Source of the DNA: Candidatus Wallbacteria bacterium
Lineage (GTDB): Bacteria > Muiribacteriota > UBA6191 > JACPRK01
Direction: 5' to 3'
Assembly: GCA_016213845.1 (NCBI GenBank)
Contig: JACQZN010000049.1
Location: 46,150 to 110,149 of the forward strand
Length of the DNA: 64,000 nt
Positions within the stretch are counted from its first letter, which is position 1, and every line of letters starts with the position of its first letter. Position numbers and translations under genes: made by a program. This document shows, piece by piece, positions 8,988 to 17,419 of this stretch. The notes under the pieces are model-generated. The model was given only the letters and a program-made list of their open reading frames with translations. It ran no database searches and was not told where the DNA came from.

Positions 8988-10154
8988 TTGGCAGAGGAGA
9001 AACGACATAGCCTTCTGGTCGTTGACGACGAGAAGGAGATCACGGCCTCGCTCGTCGGGCTGTTTCGGCGCGAGTTCCGGGTCATCCCGGCAAACTCCGC
9101 CGCGGAAGCGCTCGAAGCGCTCGAGCGCGAAGAGGTCCACGTCCTCATGACGGACCAGCGAATGCCCGGCACGACCGGAACGGCCTTCCTGGCTTCGCTG
9201 GCGGACCGCCACCCCGACATGGTGCGCATCCTGCTCACCGGCTATGCCGACGTGCAGGCCGCCATTGACGCCATCAACTCCGGACAGGTTTACCGGTACA
9301 TCACAAAGCCCTGGAACCCCGAGGAGCTGACCGCCATCGTCCGGCAGGCCGTTCAGCGCCACACGCTGATCCGGGAACGCGCCCAGCTCATCACCGATCT
9401 GCAGGCCGCCAACGAAGAGCTCCGCGAGCTCGACCGCGTCCGTCGGGCGTTCATGGAGGTCGCCGGCCACGAGCTCAAGACCCCCATCACCGTGCTCCTG
9501 GGCTACACGCACCTCATCCAGAGCGGGTGCTATGGCGCCCTCCCAGACACGGCGAAGCCCGCGCTCGGCAACATCACCAAGACCCTCGCCCACCTCAACG
9601 AGCTCGTGATGCGCATGCTCAAGCTGCTCAAGGCCCAGATGCCCTCCGGCGCCATGAGCTGGGAAGAGCTGCCGTTGGCAGACGTCGTCCGAGAGACCCA
9701 AGGGATGATCCAGCTCTTCTTGGACCTGCGCAAGCAGTCGCTTCGCGTCCGGCTGGACCCGCCAGACCTGCGGGTGCGCGGCGACCACCACAAGCTGGTC
9801 GACATCCTCGTGAACCTCTTGACCAACTCCATCAAGTTCAGCAAGGACGGAGCCGAGCTCGAGCTCGAGGCCGTCGCCGAGCCCGGCGGACATGTCCGCG
9901 TCACGGTCGCCGATCCGGGCGTGGGCATTTCCGACGAGGACCTGCCCCATGTCTTCGACCACTTCTTCGCCAGCTTCGACGTCGGCCACCACTCGACCGG
10001 GGACTACCAGTTCGGCAGGCGCGGCGTGGGCCTGGGGCTGGCCATCGTGAAGCGCTTCGTGGAGCTGCACGGCGGCACGCTGGCGCTCCAGTCGAAAAAG
10101 GACGCCGGCACCCGGGTGAGCTTCACGGTGCCGATGGCCCGGCCCACGGCCTGA
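8988..10154 (+). CDS. Receiver-histidine kinase protein
   Basis: About 388 residues from a TTG at 8988. An N-terminal receiver (LLVVDDEKEI; phospho-acceptor Asp near 57 in MTDQRMPG; Lys in YITKPWN) is followed by a coiled coil and a HisKA domain with HELKTPIT (His near 160). The ATPase domain shows NLLTNSIKFS (N), DPGVGIS (G1), HVFDHFF (F) and GVGLGLAIVKRF (G2). The receiver is the RpfG/DctR-like type. An in-frame TTG at 8892 also exists but lies inside the repeat element, so I prefer 8988; no ATG or GTG is available. There is no membrane segment, so this is a cytosolic kinase, probably receiving a phosphoryl group from another kinase. Confidence 0.85.
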   Translation: MAEEKRHSLLVVDDEKEITASLVGLFRREFRVIPANSAAEALEALEREEVHVLMTDQRMPGTTGTAFLASLADRHPDMVRILLTGYADVQAAIDAINSGQVYRYITKPWNPEELTAIVRQAVQRHTLIRERAQLITDLQAANEELRELDRVRRAFMEVAGHELKTPITVLLGYTHLIQSGCYGALPDTAKPALGNITKTLAHLNELVMRMLKLLKAQMPSGAMSWEELPLADVVRETQGMIQLFLDLRKQSLRVRLDPPDLRVRGDHHKLVDILVNLLTNSIKFSKDGAELELEAVAEPGGHVRVTVADPGVGISDEDLPHVFDHFFASFDVGHHSTGDYQFGRRGVGLGLAIVKRFVELHGGTLALQSKKDAGTRVSFTVPMARPTA

Positions 10155-10165
10155 CCCGAATGGAA

Positions 10166-10194
10166 GCGGCCGGGCCCATTGGGGACCCGGCCGC
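10166..10194. terminator. Bidirectional hairpin between convergent genes
   Basis: Perfect 9-bp stem, GCGGCCGGG (10166-10174) pairing with CCCGGCCGC (10186-10194), 11-base loop. It sits between the stop of the receiver-kinase gene and the end of the minus-strand operon. There is no clear T-tract on either side. Confidence 0.55.
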
Positions 10195-10226
10195 AGCTGC
10201 TCGATGGCTCGAGACGTGGAGCGCCG

Positions 10227-10814
10227 TCAGTTGTCGGTGACGACGATGACGCGCTGGTACTTCAGGAAGTCCCACTTCGCCGCCGCGTCGACTACCGCAG
10301 CCGCGGAGGCATCGTCCAGGATGCCGTCTGAGTTGAAATCGGAGCCGATGGCTGCCAGTTTGACCACCAGCGGGTTCTCGCCGGCCTGGGGGGCCTCGGT
10401 GGCCGACTTCATGTCGCCGGCGTAGGTGATGACGCCATTCTCCTGGGCGTACTCGAAGTTGCTCTCGAAGTTGCCGTAGACGAGCTGCCCGCTCTGGGAG
10501 TAGAACCGCGGCCCCATGCCGCGGGACAGTTGGGTGCCGCGAGCGTCGATGATGAGCCCGGTGTGGGCGCCCTCGGGCGGGATGCCGATCGAGCCACCCG
10601 GCCGCGCGGCGGTGGCGATCTTCATCTTCGAACCCTTGGACTTGCGGGCCGCCTTCTTCTTCATGGCGTGCGCGCTGGACTTCTTCGACTTGGCCTTGTC
10701 CGGGCCAAGCCCCTCGAAGGCCGGCGTCGCGGCCCACGCGACGGGCTGCGTCACGAGCGCCAAGGCCAGCAACTTCGAAATTGTCGTTCGATTCAGTTTC
10801 AGCAAGCCAAACAC
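10227..10814 (-). CDS. Secreted protein of unknown function, Lys-rich N-terminal region
   Basis: 195 residues. A signal peptide (about 1-28, ending PVAWA|A) is followed by a Lys/Ser/Ala-rich stretch (about 38-68), then a compact domain with 'HTGLIIDARG' and 'QSGQLVYGNFES'. The pattern GLI(I/V)DARG ... VYG is reminiscent of exported flagellum-associated LPP20/FlgT-type proteins, but I cannot confirm this. Last gene of the flagellar operon region, after another secreted protein. A role at the cell envelope end of that apparatus is possible; the product is otherwise unrecognised. Confidence 0.55.
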   Translation of the reverse strand: MFGLLKLNRTTISKLLALALVTQPVAWAATPAFEGLGPDKAKSKKSSAHAMKKKAARKSKGSKMKIATAARPGGSIGIPPEGAHTGLIIDARGTQLSRGMGPRFYSQSGQLVYGNFESNFEYAQENGVITYAGDMKSATEAPQAGENPLVVKLAAIGSDFNSDGILDDASAAAVVDAAAKWDFLKYQRVIVVTDN

Positions 10815-10884
10815 GATTGAACCTCCTCTTCCTCCATCTTCTCGATATCGACAGCCGAACCGCCAAGACTTAGGTCGGCGACCG

Positions 10885-11631
10885 TCACTTCTCCATCTCC
10901 TGGATCAGCTGCTCGAGGTCGACCGTCACCGAGCCCGCCGCGGGGGCCGGACGCCGCCGCGCCGGCGAGCGCAACTTCACGGGCGGATGTGCCAGCTCCG
11001 CGGTGGCCCGCGCACGGGCCGCCACCGGCGCGGACGGCTCCTCGAAGGCCGCCAGCGTTGGGTCGTCCACCTCATCCGGCTGCCCGGCTACTGGCGCGCG
11101 GTCGTGCTGAGCCATCCTTTCGCGGACAGTGGCCAGGAGCTGCTCGCGGCGACGGGGGTCGGCCTGCGACTCCACGGTGGTCACCAGCTGGGTGCGCGCC
11201 TGTTCGAGCTCCTCGCGAAGAGACTTGTAGAGCACTTCCGAGCTCGAGAGCAGCCCCGCGAGGCGTTCGAAGTAGCGGCGAATCTGCTCGCCATCTTCGG
11301 GAAATCGCTCCTGGAGACTTGCCCGGAGCTCGTCCACCTTGTCGACCTTGCTCCGCAGCGACTGCATCGTGCGAGCGGAGCCACCCCCGATGACCTGCAG
11401 GTCGGCCGCGACGCGGGACGCCGAGGGCGGGCCCTTGTCGAGCCGTGCGCCGAGCTGAACCTGGTCGATGCGGCTCTGGTAGTCGACGAGCTGCTGGTGG
11501 CTTGCCCGGAAGTCTTTCTCGATATCGCCGAGGATGTCGAGCACTTCGCTCGCCACGGCGACGCCTGTCGTCAGGCAGCAGCAGGCCGCGGCGATGCCGA
11601 GTCTGCCGATGAACGAACGCGCTGGGGGCAT
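10885..11631 (-). CDS. Exported coiled-coil protein of unknown function
   Basis: 248 residues. N-terminal signal peptide (hydrophobic residues 9-27 with a CCC run, ending VAVAS). Residues ~30-180 form helical, heptad-like segments rich in Glu, Gln, Arg and Leu; a Pro/Ala-rich linker follows, and the protein ends in the helix 'VTVDLEQLIQEMEK'. No Cys suited for lipidation follows the cleavage site. The ATG has a strong GGAAAGGAG just upstream. It lies downstream of flhF on the same strand, after a 274-base gap, so it may have its own promoter. I cannot assign a function. Confidence 0.6.
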   Translation of the reverse strand: MPPARSFIGRLGIAAACCCLTTGVAVASEVLDILGDIEKDFRASHQQLVDYQSRIDQVQLGARLDKGPPSASRVAADLQVIGGGSARTMQSLRSKVDKVDELRASLQERFPEDGEQIRRYFERLAGLLSSSEVLYKSLREELEQARTQLVTTVESQADPRRREQLLATVRERMAQHDRAPVAGQPDEVDDPTLAAFEEPSAPVAARARATAELAHPPVKLRSPARRRPAPAAGSVTVDLEQLIQEMEK

Positions 11632-11905
11632 ACGGAGCTCCTTTCCGCGAAACGGCCGGGCACGAGCCGACAGGGCCGAGTCGCCATCCTACGTATCGGA
11701 GCCGCTTTCAGGCTCAGTTGAGGCCCGCGGCGAACGTTGCCAAGGGGCAGGCGGCGCGCAGGCCGCATCGGTGCTTGCGCGGGGCCTCGAGCAGCCCGGA
11801 CGGGCGGCAGCAGAAAACCTCGCGGGTGTTACAATCCGCCGGCCGTGATCGCGTGTCCTGTCGGGTCGAGGGCGGCGTGCCTCGCCGGGAGGACGCCGGC
11901 GCCGA

Positions 11906-13339
11906 TCACGCCGCGGGGGAGACGCCGTCGGAGGCTTCGACCTGCGGACGGGCCGGCAGCAGCTCCGGCGTCAGGCCGCGCTTGCTGAACGCCATCGAGG
12001 CCAGCGTCACGGCGTCGGCCTCGAGAATGTCGTCGGGGACGCATTGCCCGGTCGTCATGTAGCTGGCGCCCTCGCGGTGCCCCGCGAGCAGGGAGACGAC
12101 GGAGCCGAAACAGGAGGTTTCGTCGGTCTTGGTGACCAGCACCTTCTGGAAGCCAAGCTCCTTGAACCCGGCGGTGATTCCCCGCAGGTCGGAGAGCTTC
12201 GTCAAGGCGCTGACCAGCAGGTGCGTCTCGATCGGCATGCCGAACTCGAGGAACTTCTTCAGATCGAGCAGGTCCTCGCGATTGCGGGGGCTGCGGCCCA
12301 CCGTGTCGATCAGGATGACGTCCTTGTTGCGGAAGCCGTGGACCAGCTCGATCATCTCCTCGGGCTTGAAGACGACCTTGACCGGGACCTCGACGATCTC
12401 GGCGTACTTCTTGAGCTGCTCCGGAGCCGCGATCCGGTAGGTGTCGATGGTGATGAAGGCGACGTCGAGCCTGTGGTTGAACATCAGGCCGCCGGCAAGC
12501 TTGGCCAGGGTCGTGGTCTTGCCGACGCCGGTTGGGCCGACCAGGGCGACGAGCTTGCCCTTCTGACCGCCGACGAGCCCGAGTCCACCGGCCACGGAGA
12601 GCCGGGAGGCCAGGTACTCGACGGCGCGCTCGCGGACCCGGGAAGGCTGGCGCAGCTCCCGCTCGGAGAGGGCCTCCACGAGGTACTGGCGCACCTCGCA
12701 GATGAGGTCGTCGGCCAGCTCATTGGCGCGCAGAGTCTGCATCGCCAGCTCGACGTACTGCAGGTCCCGGGCGGGGGCCGGGTCCCGGATGAGGATCATC
12801 GGTCCGACCGAGCCGCTGTCCGTGGCGAGGGCGTCGGAGGGAGAGCCGGAACAATCCGTTCCGGTCGGTCCCTCGGGGCTCGACGAGGGCGGTGCAGAAA
12901 CCGGTCCGGCGGGCGGTTCCGCCGGTGACGCCTTGAGCTGACTCAAGACATCCTTCAAGTCTTTCAACTCCGAGAGGACGGAGAGCTGCTGCTTGATCTG
13001 GAGGATCTCGTCCTTCATCAGGACCAGCTCCTGCGACGGGGGGGGCGGGGCGAGCTGCGCCGGCGGGTCCGACCGCAACTGCGGAGAGGGGGCAATCTCG
13101 GCGACGCCGGAGCTGAGCAGCTGCCGGGCGGCCTCGACGGTCGGATGGGAGCGCGCCTCGCCGCTGGACCGATCGGCGCGCACGCCGACCACCTCGATCC
13201 ATTCCCGGCGGAAGAAGCCGAAGATGCCGCCTCGCTTGTGGGCGGCGGCGTGGACGATCTCGACCTCGGGCCCGAGCTCCTTGCGGAGCTTCTCGTAGGC
13301 TTCCTGTCGCGTGGGCGCGGTGACTCTCCGGATCAGCAT
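11906..13339 (-). CDS. flhF: Flagellar biosynthesis SRP-type GTPase FlhF
   Basis: 477 residues. An N-terminal basic domain ('LIRRVTAPTRQEAYEKLRKELG') is followed by a variable Pro/Ser-rich linker (about 90-175), the N domain, and an SRP-type G domain: P-loop VGPTGVGKTTT, the DTYR element in FITIDTYRIA, DTVGRS (G3) and TKTDE (G4). FlhF directs the position and number of polar flagella and recruits FliF. An AGGAG precedes the ATG. It lies directly after two flhG genes. The 'KTDE' replaces the more common KLDE but keeps the base-specific Asp. Confidence 0.93.
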   Translation of the reverse strand: MLIRRVTAPTRQEAYEKLRKELGPEVEIVHAAAHKRGGIFGFFRREWIEVVGVRADRSSGEARSHPTVEAARQLLSSGVAEIAPSPQLRSDPPAQLAPPPPSQELVLMKDEILQIKQQLSVLSELKDLKDVLSQLKASPAEPPAGPVSAPPSSSPEGPTGTDCSGSPSDALATDSGSVGPMILIRDPAPARDLQYVELAMQTLRANELADDLICEVRQYLVEALSERELRQPSRVRERAVEYLASRLSVAGGLGLVGGQKGKLVALVGPTGVGKTTTLAKLAGGLMFNHRLDVAFITIDTYRIAAPEQLKKYAEIVEVPVKVVFKPEEMIELVHGFRNKDVILIDTVGRSPRNREDLLDLKKFLEFGMPIETHLLVSALTKLSDLRGITAGFKELGFQKVLVTKTDETSCFGSVVSLLAGHREGASYMTTGQCVPDDILEADAVTLASMAFSKRGLTPELLPARPQVEASDGVSPAA

Positions 13340-13374
13340 GGCGGGTGTTCTCCTGCGAAACTGGCTCGGCGGGT

Positions 13375-14334
13375 TCAGGACCTGCGGAAGAGGCCGGCGA
13401 GGCGCTCGAAAAATCCTGGCTGGTTCGCGGGGGCGGGCGGGGCCGGCGAGTCGAACAGGCCGGCGACTATGTTGGTGATGCAGACCGAAGCGTACGAGTT
13501 CGGATAGAGCATCACCACGGGCTTCTGGCGCCGCACGCTGAGGCTGACGTTCTCGTCCTCGAGGACGAAGCCGGCGTAGTCGACCCTGAGCTGCAGATGC
13601 TCGCGCGCCACCTTGCTGAAGCGCCGCGCAACCAGCAGCCCCTCCTCGGGGTCCTTGACCTTGTTGACGACGATCGACGTCCTCGGCACGCTCGACCCCT
13701 CCATCGCCAGCGTCTTGAGGACGCCATAGGCGTCGGCCATCGCGGTCGGCTCGGGGGTGGTGACGAGCAGGACTTCGTCGGCCGCGCGCACGAAGGAGAG
13801 GACGTTGCGGGAGAGCCCCGCCCCGGTGTCGATGAGCAGCACGTCGGAGTAGGACTCCAGGCGTCGCAGGTTTTGCAGCAGCTCGCCCATCGCCCGGTCG
13901 TCGAGGTCGGCCAGCTCGGCCATACCGCTGCCTCCGGCGATGAACTTCACGCCCGGAGGTCCGCTCACCAGGATTCCCGGCAAGTCGCGCTTGCCCTTGA
14001 GGACGTGGTACAGCGTGTACTGGGGACGCACACCGAAGAGCACGTCCAGGTTGGCCATGCCGAGGTCGGCGTCGAAAGCCAGAACGGACTTGCCAAGCCG
14101 CGTCATCGCGACGGCCAGGTTTGCGACCATGCTGCTCTTGCCGACGCCGCCCTTGCCGCTCGTCACGGTGATGACGCGGGCGCGCTTTGCCTGGACAGGC
14201 TCGACCGCCTGTGGCGCTGGCGGGGCAGGCCGCACCGAGGGCAGGGCGCGGAGCCCAGGAGCGGGATCGCGCCGACGGGGCGCCATCATCGCGTGCGAGC
14301 TGGCCTGGGTTCGGCTGGGCTGGGTCATGGTCAT
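13375..14334 (-). CDS. MinD-like ATPase, FlhG paralogue 1 (no DQAxxLR helix)
   Basis: 319 residues. After a ~50-residue Pro/Arg-rich N-terminus comes a MinD/ParA-type ATPase: deviant Walker [11 protein letters not shown], switch I DADLGMANLDVL, switch II DVLLIDTGAG, and a C-terminal amphipathic tail ending 'GFFERLAGLFRRS', likely for membrane binding. It is paralogous to the next gene, with the same end pattern (FLERLAGWF). Unlike typical FlhG it lacks the N-terminal DQAxxLR motif that stimulates FlhF. The upstream spacing is 144 bases and the downstream gene is flhF. It may be a specialised FlhG or another MinD-like positioning factor. Confidence 0.82.
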   Translation of the reverse strand: MTMTQPSRTQASSHAMMAPRRRDPAPGLRALPSVRPAPPAPQAVEPVQAKRARVITVTSGKGGVGKSSMVANLAVAMTRLGKSVLAFDADLGMANLDVLFGVRPQYTLYHVLKGKRDLPGILVSGPPGVKFIAGGSGMAELADLDDRAMGELLQNLRRLESYSDVLLIDTGAGLSRNVLSFVRAADEVLLVTTPEPTAMADAYGVLKTLAMEGSSVPRTSIVVNKVKDPEEGLLVARRFSKVAREHLQLRVDYAGFVLEDENVSLSVRRQKPVVMLYPNSYASVCITNIVAGLFDSPAPPAPANQPGFFERLAGLFRRS

Positions 14335-14478
14335 CGTTGTCCGTCCCTTGCTGGGCGGGTCACGGGTGCCCGTGGAGTGTTCGTGTCGGAATTGGTTCCG
14401 TCCGGGGGTGGGATTCCAGGTAGGCCGAGGGAGGCGACTGCCGGGGCTGCGAGCCGCGTGAGCTGCGCTGGTGGGGGG

Positions 14479-15423
14479 TCAGTGAAACCAGCCGGCGAGC
14501 CGTTCCAGGAAGCCTCTGAACCCTCCGTGGCCGGTCTGCTCGCCCTCCAGCAGCTTGGCGCCGATCTCCCGTATGCCAGCTGCCGCGCTACTGTCCGGGT
14601 AGGCCAGAATCAGCGCCTTCTGCTCGCGCACGGCGCTGCCAACGGCGGAGTCCTCGCGCACCGAACCGATCGCCTTCAGGTTCGCGGCCAGAAATCGCTT
14701 CACCACAAGCCCGAGCTTGTCGTGAACCGCCTTGGCTTCGAAATCGCGGCGCACCCGGTTGACCACCAGTCGCACGTCGACACCCGGGTTGGAAGCGTAG
14801 AGCGCCTTGATGATGCCGTAGGCGTCCGCCATCGCGGGCGGCTCGGGCACGGTCACCACCAGCACCGTGTCGGCAGCCAGCGCGAAGCCGAGCACGTTCT
14901 TGCTGATGCCGGCGGCCGTATCGATCAGCACGAAATCGGCGTCCTGCGCCACCCGATGAAAGGCCGTCAGGAGCCTCTCCCGCGCAGCGTCGCCGAGGTC
15001 CGCAAGCTCCGCGACGCCGTTGCCCCCGGGGATGATGCGGATGCCCTCCGGCCCTTCCACCATCACTTCTTGCAGCGTCCGCGCCCCGGACAGCACGTCC
15101 ATCACGCTGAACACCGCGTGCAGCCCGAGCGCCACCGTCACGTTCGCCAGACCCAGGTCCGCGTCCATGATCAGCACCCGCTTGCCCCTCTTCGCCAGGG
15201 AGAGCGCCAGGTTGATCGTGAGGTTGGTCTTGCCGACGCCGCCCTTGCCGCTCGTCATCGCCAGGACCCTGGGGCCTCGAGCCGGTGCCGCAAAGCCCGG
15301 AACCGAGGCCGATACGGGCTGGCGCGCCAGCTCTCGGAGTTTGACAGCTTGGTCTCTCATCGGCCCTGCAGTTCCCTCGATGCCCCGAAAACCGTTGGGC
15401 TCCGGACGAATCGCACTCATCAT
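14479..15423 (-). CDS. flhG: FlhG (YlxH), flagellar number-control ATPase with DQAxxLR motif
   Basis: 314 residues as drawn from 15423; an internal ATG at 15360 begins exactly at [11 protein letters not shown], the usual FlhG N-terminus, and may be the real start (then 293 residues). The DQAxxLR helix is the known activator of the FlhF GTPase. ATPase motifs: [33 protein letters not shown]. The C-terminal amphipathic helix [10 protein letters not shown] should bind membrane. It follows flhA by 24 bases and precedes the second FlhG-like gene. FlhG limits flagellar number and links to FliM. Confidence 0.9.
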   Translation of the reverse strand: MMSAIRPEPNGFRGIEGTAGPMRDQAVKLRELARQPVSASVPGFAAPARGPRVLAMTSGKGGVGKTNLTINLALSLAKRGKRVLIMDADLGLANVTVALGLHAVFSVMDVLSGARTLQEVMVEGPEGIRIIPGGNGVAELADLGDAARERLLTAFHRVAQDADFVLIDTAAGISKNVLGFALAADTVLVVTVPEPPAMADAYGIIKALYASNPGVDVRLVVNRVRRDFEAKAVHDKLGLVVKRFLAANLKAIGSVREDSAVGSAVREQKALILAYPDSSAAAGIREIGAKLLEGEQTGHGGFRGFLERLAGWFH

Positions 15424-15447
15424 ATCACAAGATCTCGCCCAACGGCA

Positions 15448-17403
15448 CTAGATTTGTTCGGTCGCGCCCACGATCGCCAGCGCCGGCCGGCCTTCCGCGG
15501 GCCCGCCGATCCGCCTCCGCAGCTCCGGCCTCACCTCGCGGGAGATCTCCCGGCGCGACAGCACCGCCAGCTCCGGGAGCCAGTGTCCGAACAGGTTCCT
15601 CACGTGCCGGCGCAGCGTCGGCTTCGTCAAGAGCACCGGGCGCAGCCCGTCCTTCTCGAAGGCCTCGCAGCCGTCCGTCAACATCCCCAGGAGCGACTGG
15701 AGCCTTTGAGGTGAGATGGCCAGGAAGTCCTCCTGGGCGACATAGGCACCCTCGAGCTCCTTCTCCAGATCATCGGCCAGCACCATCACCGGCAAGCTCC
15801 CCGCCGCCGTCCGGAGGTGGCCGGAGACCTGCCGGGCCAGCGCGGCGCGCACGCATTCCGTCAGGAGCGCAGGCTGCTTGGCCAGCTCCTTGGCGCTCGC
15901 GACGGCCTCCAGGATGCCGGCGGCGTCGCGGATGCCGACTCCCTCGGCGAGCAGCCCGCGCAAGACGGCCAGGAGCGCGCCCCGATCCACACCGTCCACC
16001 GCCTCGAAGAGCGCCGGCTTCGCCCGTCTCACTTGACTCAACAGGTCTTCCAACTCCTGACGACCCATGAGCTCGTCCGCGTAGGCTCGCACCTTCTTGG
16101 CGACGAAGGCGGCGATCCGGCCCTCGACCGGCTCTCCGGCCTCCCGGCTCCCCGGGAGACGCCCCTCCCCGACCTGCTGCCCACGCAGGTCGAGCGTGTA
16201 GCTCAGTCGCGTGAGCCCCTCGTCGACGGTGACGCTGATAGGCGGCACGGCCAGCCCCAGCTCGTCCCTGATCTGGCGCCGCACCTGCGACAGCTCGGCG
16301 TCCAGCCGGCCGCCCTTCTCCTGGAGAGCCTCGAAAACGCCTTGCGATAGCCGGACCTCTAGCGGCCGGAACCCGAGCTCCCTGGGGGCCGCGGCGGCCG
16401 TCACCTCGAGCTGGTCGGGCTCGACGGAGAGTCCCTTCCAGGCGGCCCAGCCGAAGATCCCCGCCAGCGCGACCAGCGGCAGCCCGGCCACGCCGGCCGA
16501 AAGGCCGCAAACGGCGAGCAGACTGCCGACCACGCCCGCAGCCCCGGCCATCGGGCGGGTGCTCGAGAAAACCTGGGCGACTGTTTCGCCGGCGACGCTC
16601 TGGCCGCTGGCGCTCTTGGTGATGAGCAGTCCTGTGGCGAAGCTGATCAAGAGCGACGGCACCAGCGAGGCGAGCCCGTCGCCGACGGAAAGCAATGCGA
16701 ACGTTGAGGCGACGCGGGCCCAGTCGCCGCTGTCATTCGACCAGCCGAAGACCAGCCCGGCGCCCAGGTTCACACCGAAGATGGCGATGCTGGCGATGGT
16801 CTCGTTCTTTACCCAGCGCGAGGCCCCGTCCATGTGGCCGAAGAAGTCCGATTCGCGGTGGACCTGGTCGACCCGTTCCTCGGCCTCGGCGGCGGTGATC
16901 TGGTGGCTGTCGAGCTGGGCCTGGACCGCCATGAGCTTGTGGGGGAGACCGTCGAGCCGGAACCTGGCGGCAACCTCCGCCACGCGCTCGGAGCCCTTGG
17001 AGATGACCTGATACTGGATGCAGACGAGGATGAAGAAGAGCACCAGTCCGACGGCCAGACTGCCGCCGACGACGAAGCCGCCGAAGGCGCGGATCAGGAT
17101 TCCCTCGAACTCCGCCCCTTGCGTCAGGATGAGGCGGGTAGAGGCGACGTTCAGGCTCAGGCGGAGAAAGGTGAGCACCAGCAAGAGCGTGGGGAAGCAC
17201 GACAGGTCCAGCGTGCGGCGCACGGAGCTGACCATCAGCAGGCACATCACTGCCATCGCCAGGTTCAGCACCAGGGCCACGTCCAGGAGTCTGGCCGGAA
17301 TCGGGACGACCAGCACCAGGATGATGCCGACCAGACCCAAAGGTACGAGTGACTCCGCTTGCCGCTGAAGCGCGGCGGCGTCCACGCCACATCTGTTGCT
17401 CAT
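15448..17403 (-). CDS. flhA: Flagellar export gate protein FlhA (divergent)
   Basis: 651 residues, a little shorter than typical (~690). The N-terminal ~310 residues hold seven to eight transmembrane helices ('FPTLLLVLTFLRLSLNVAST', 'AFGGFVVGGSLAVGLVLFFIL'). The FHIPEP signature region is recognisable as VAARFRLDGLP followed by HKLMAVQAQL. Most FlhA proteins read MAIDADL there, so the conserved Asp is replaced by Gln. The GASKFVKGDAIAG element reads GASRWVKNETIAS. The cytoplasmic domain (about 330-651) is present. It forms the export gate with FlhB and FliPQR; the substitution in the ion-coupling region is unusual. Confidence 0.9.
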   Translation of the reverse strand: MSNRCGVDAAALQRQAESLVPLGLVGIILVLVVPIPARLLDVALVLNLAMAVMCLLMVSSVRRTLDLSCFPTLLLVLTFLRLSLNVASTRLILTQGAEFEGILIRAFGGFVVGGSLAVGLVLFFILVCIQYQVISKGSERVAEVAARFRLDGLPHKLMAVQAQLDSHQITAAEAEERVDQVHRESDFFGHMDGASRWVKNETIASIAIFGVNLGAGLVFGWSNDSGDWARVASTFALLSVGDGLASLVPSLLISFATGLLITKSASGQSVAGETVAQVFSSTRPMAGAAGVVGSLLAVCGLSAGVAGLPLVALAGIFGWAAWKGLSVEPDQLEVTAAAAPRELGFRPLEVRLSQGVFEALQEKGGRLDAELSQVRRQIRDELGLAVPPISVTVDEGLTRLSYTLDLRGQQVGEGRLPGSREAGEPVEGRIAAFVAKKVRAYADELMGRQELEDLLSQVRRAKPALFEAVDGVDRGALLAVLRGLLAEGVGIRDAAGILEAVASAKELAKQPALLTECVRAALARQVSGHLRTAAGSLPVMVLADDLEKELEGAYVAQEDFLAISPQRLQSLLGMLTDGCEAFEKDGLRPVLLTKPTLRRHVRNLFGHWLPELAVLSRREISREVRPELRRRIGGPAEGRPALAIVGATEQI

Positions 17404-17419
17404 CGATTGCCTCCCCGGT

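Noticed and set aside
13345..15714. A long plus-strand open frame opposite the flhG genes
   Set aside because: It is antisense to three well-conserved genes; its composition (Arg/Gly/His-rich) is the usual shadow of high-GC coding sequence.
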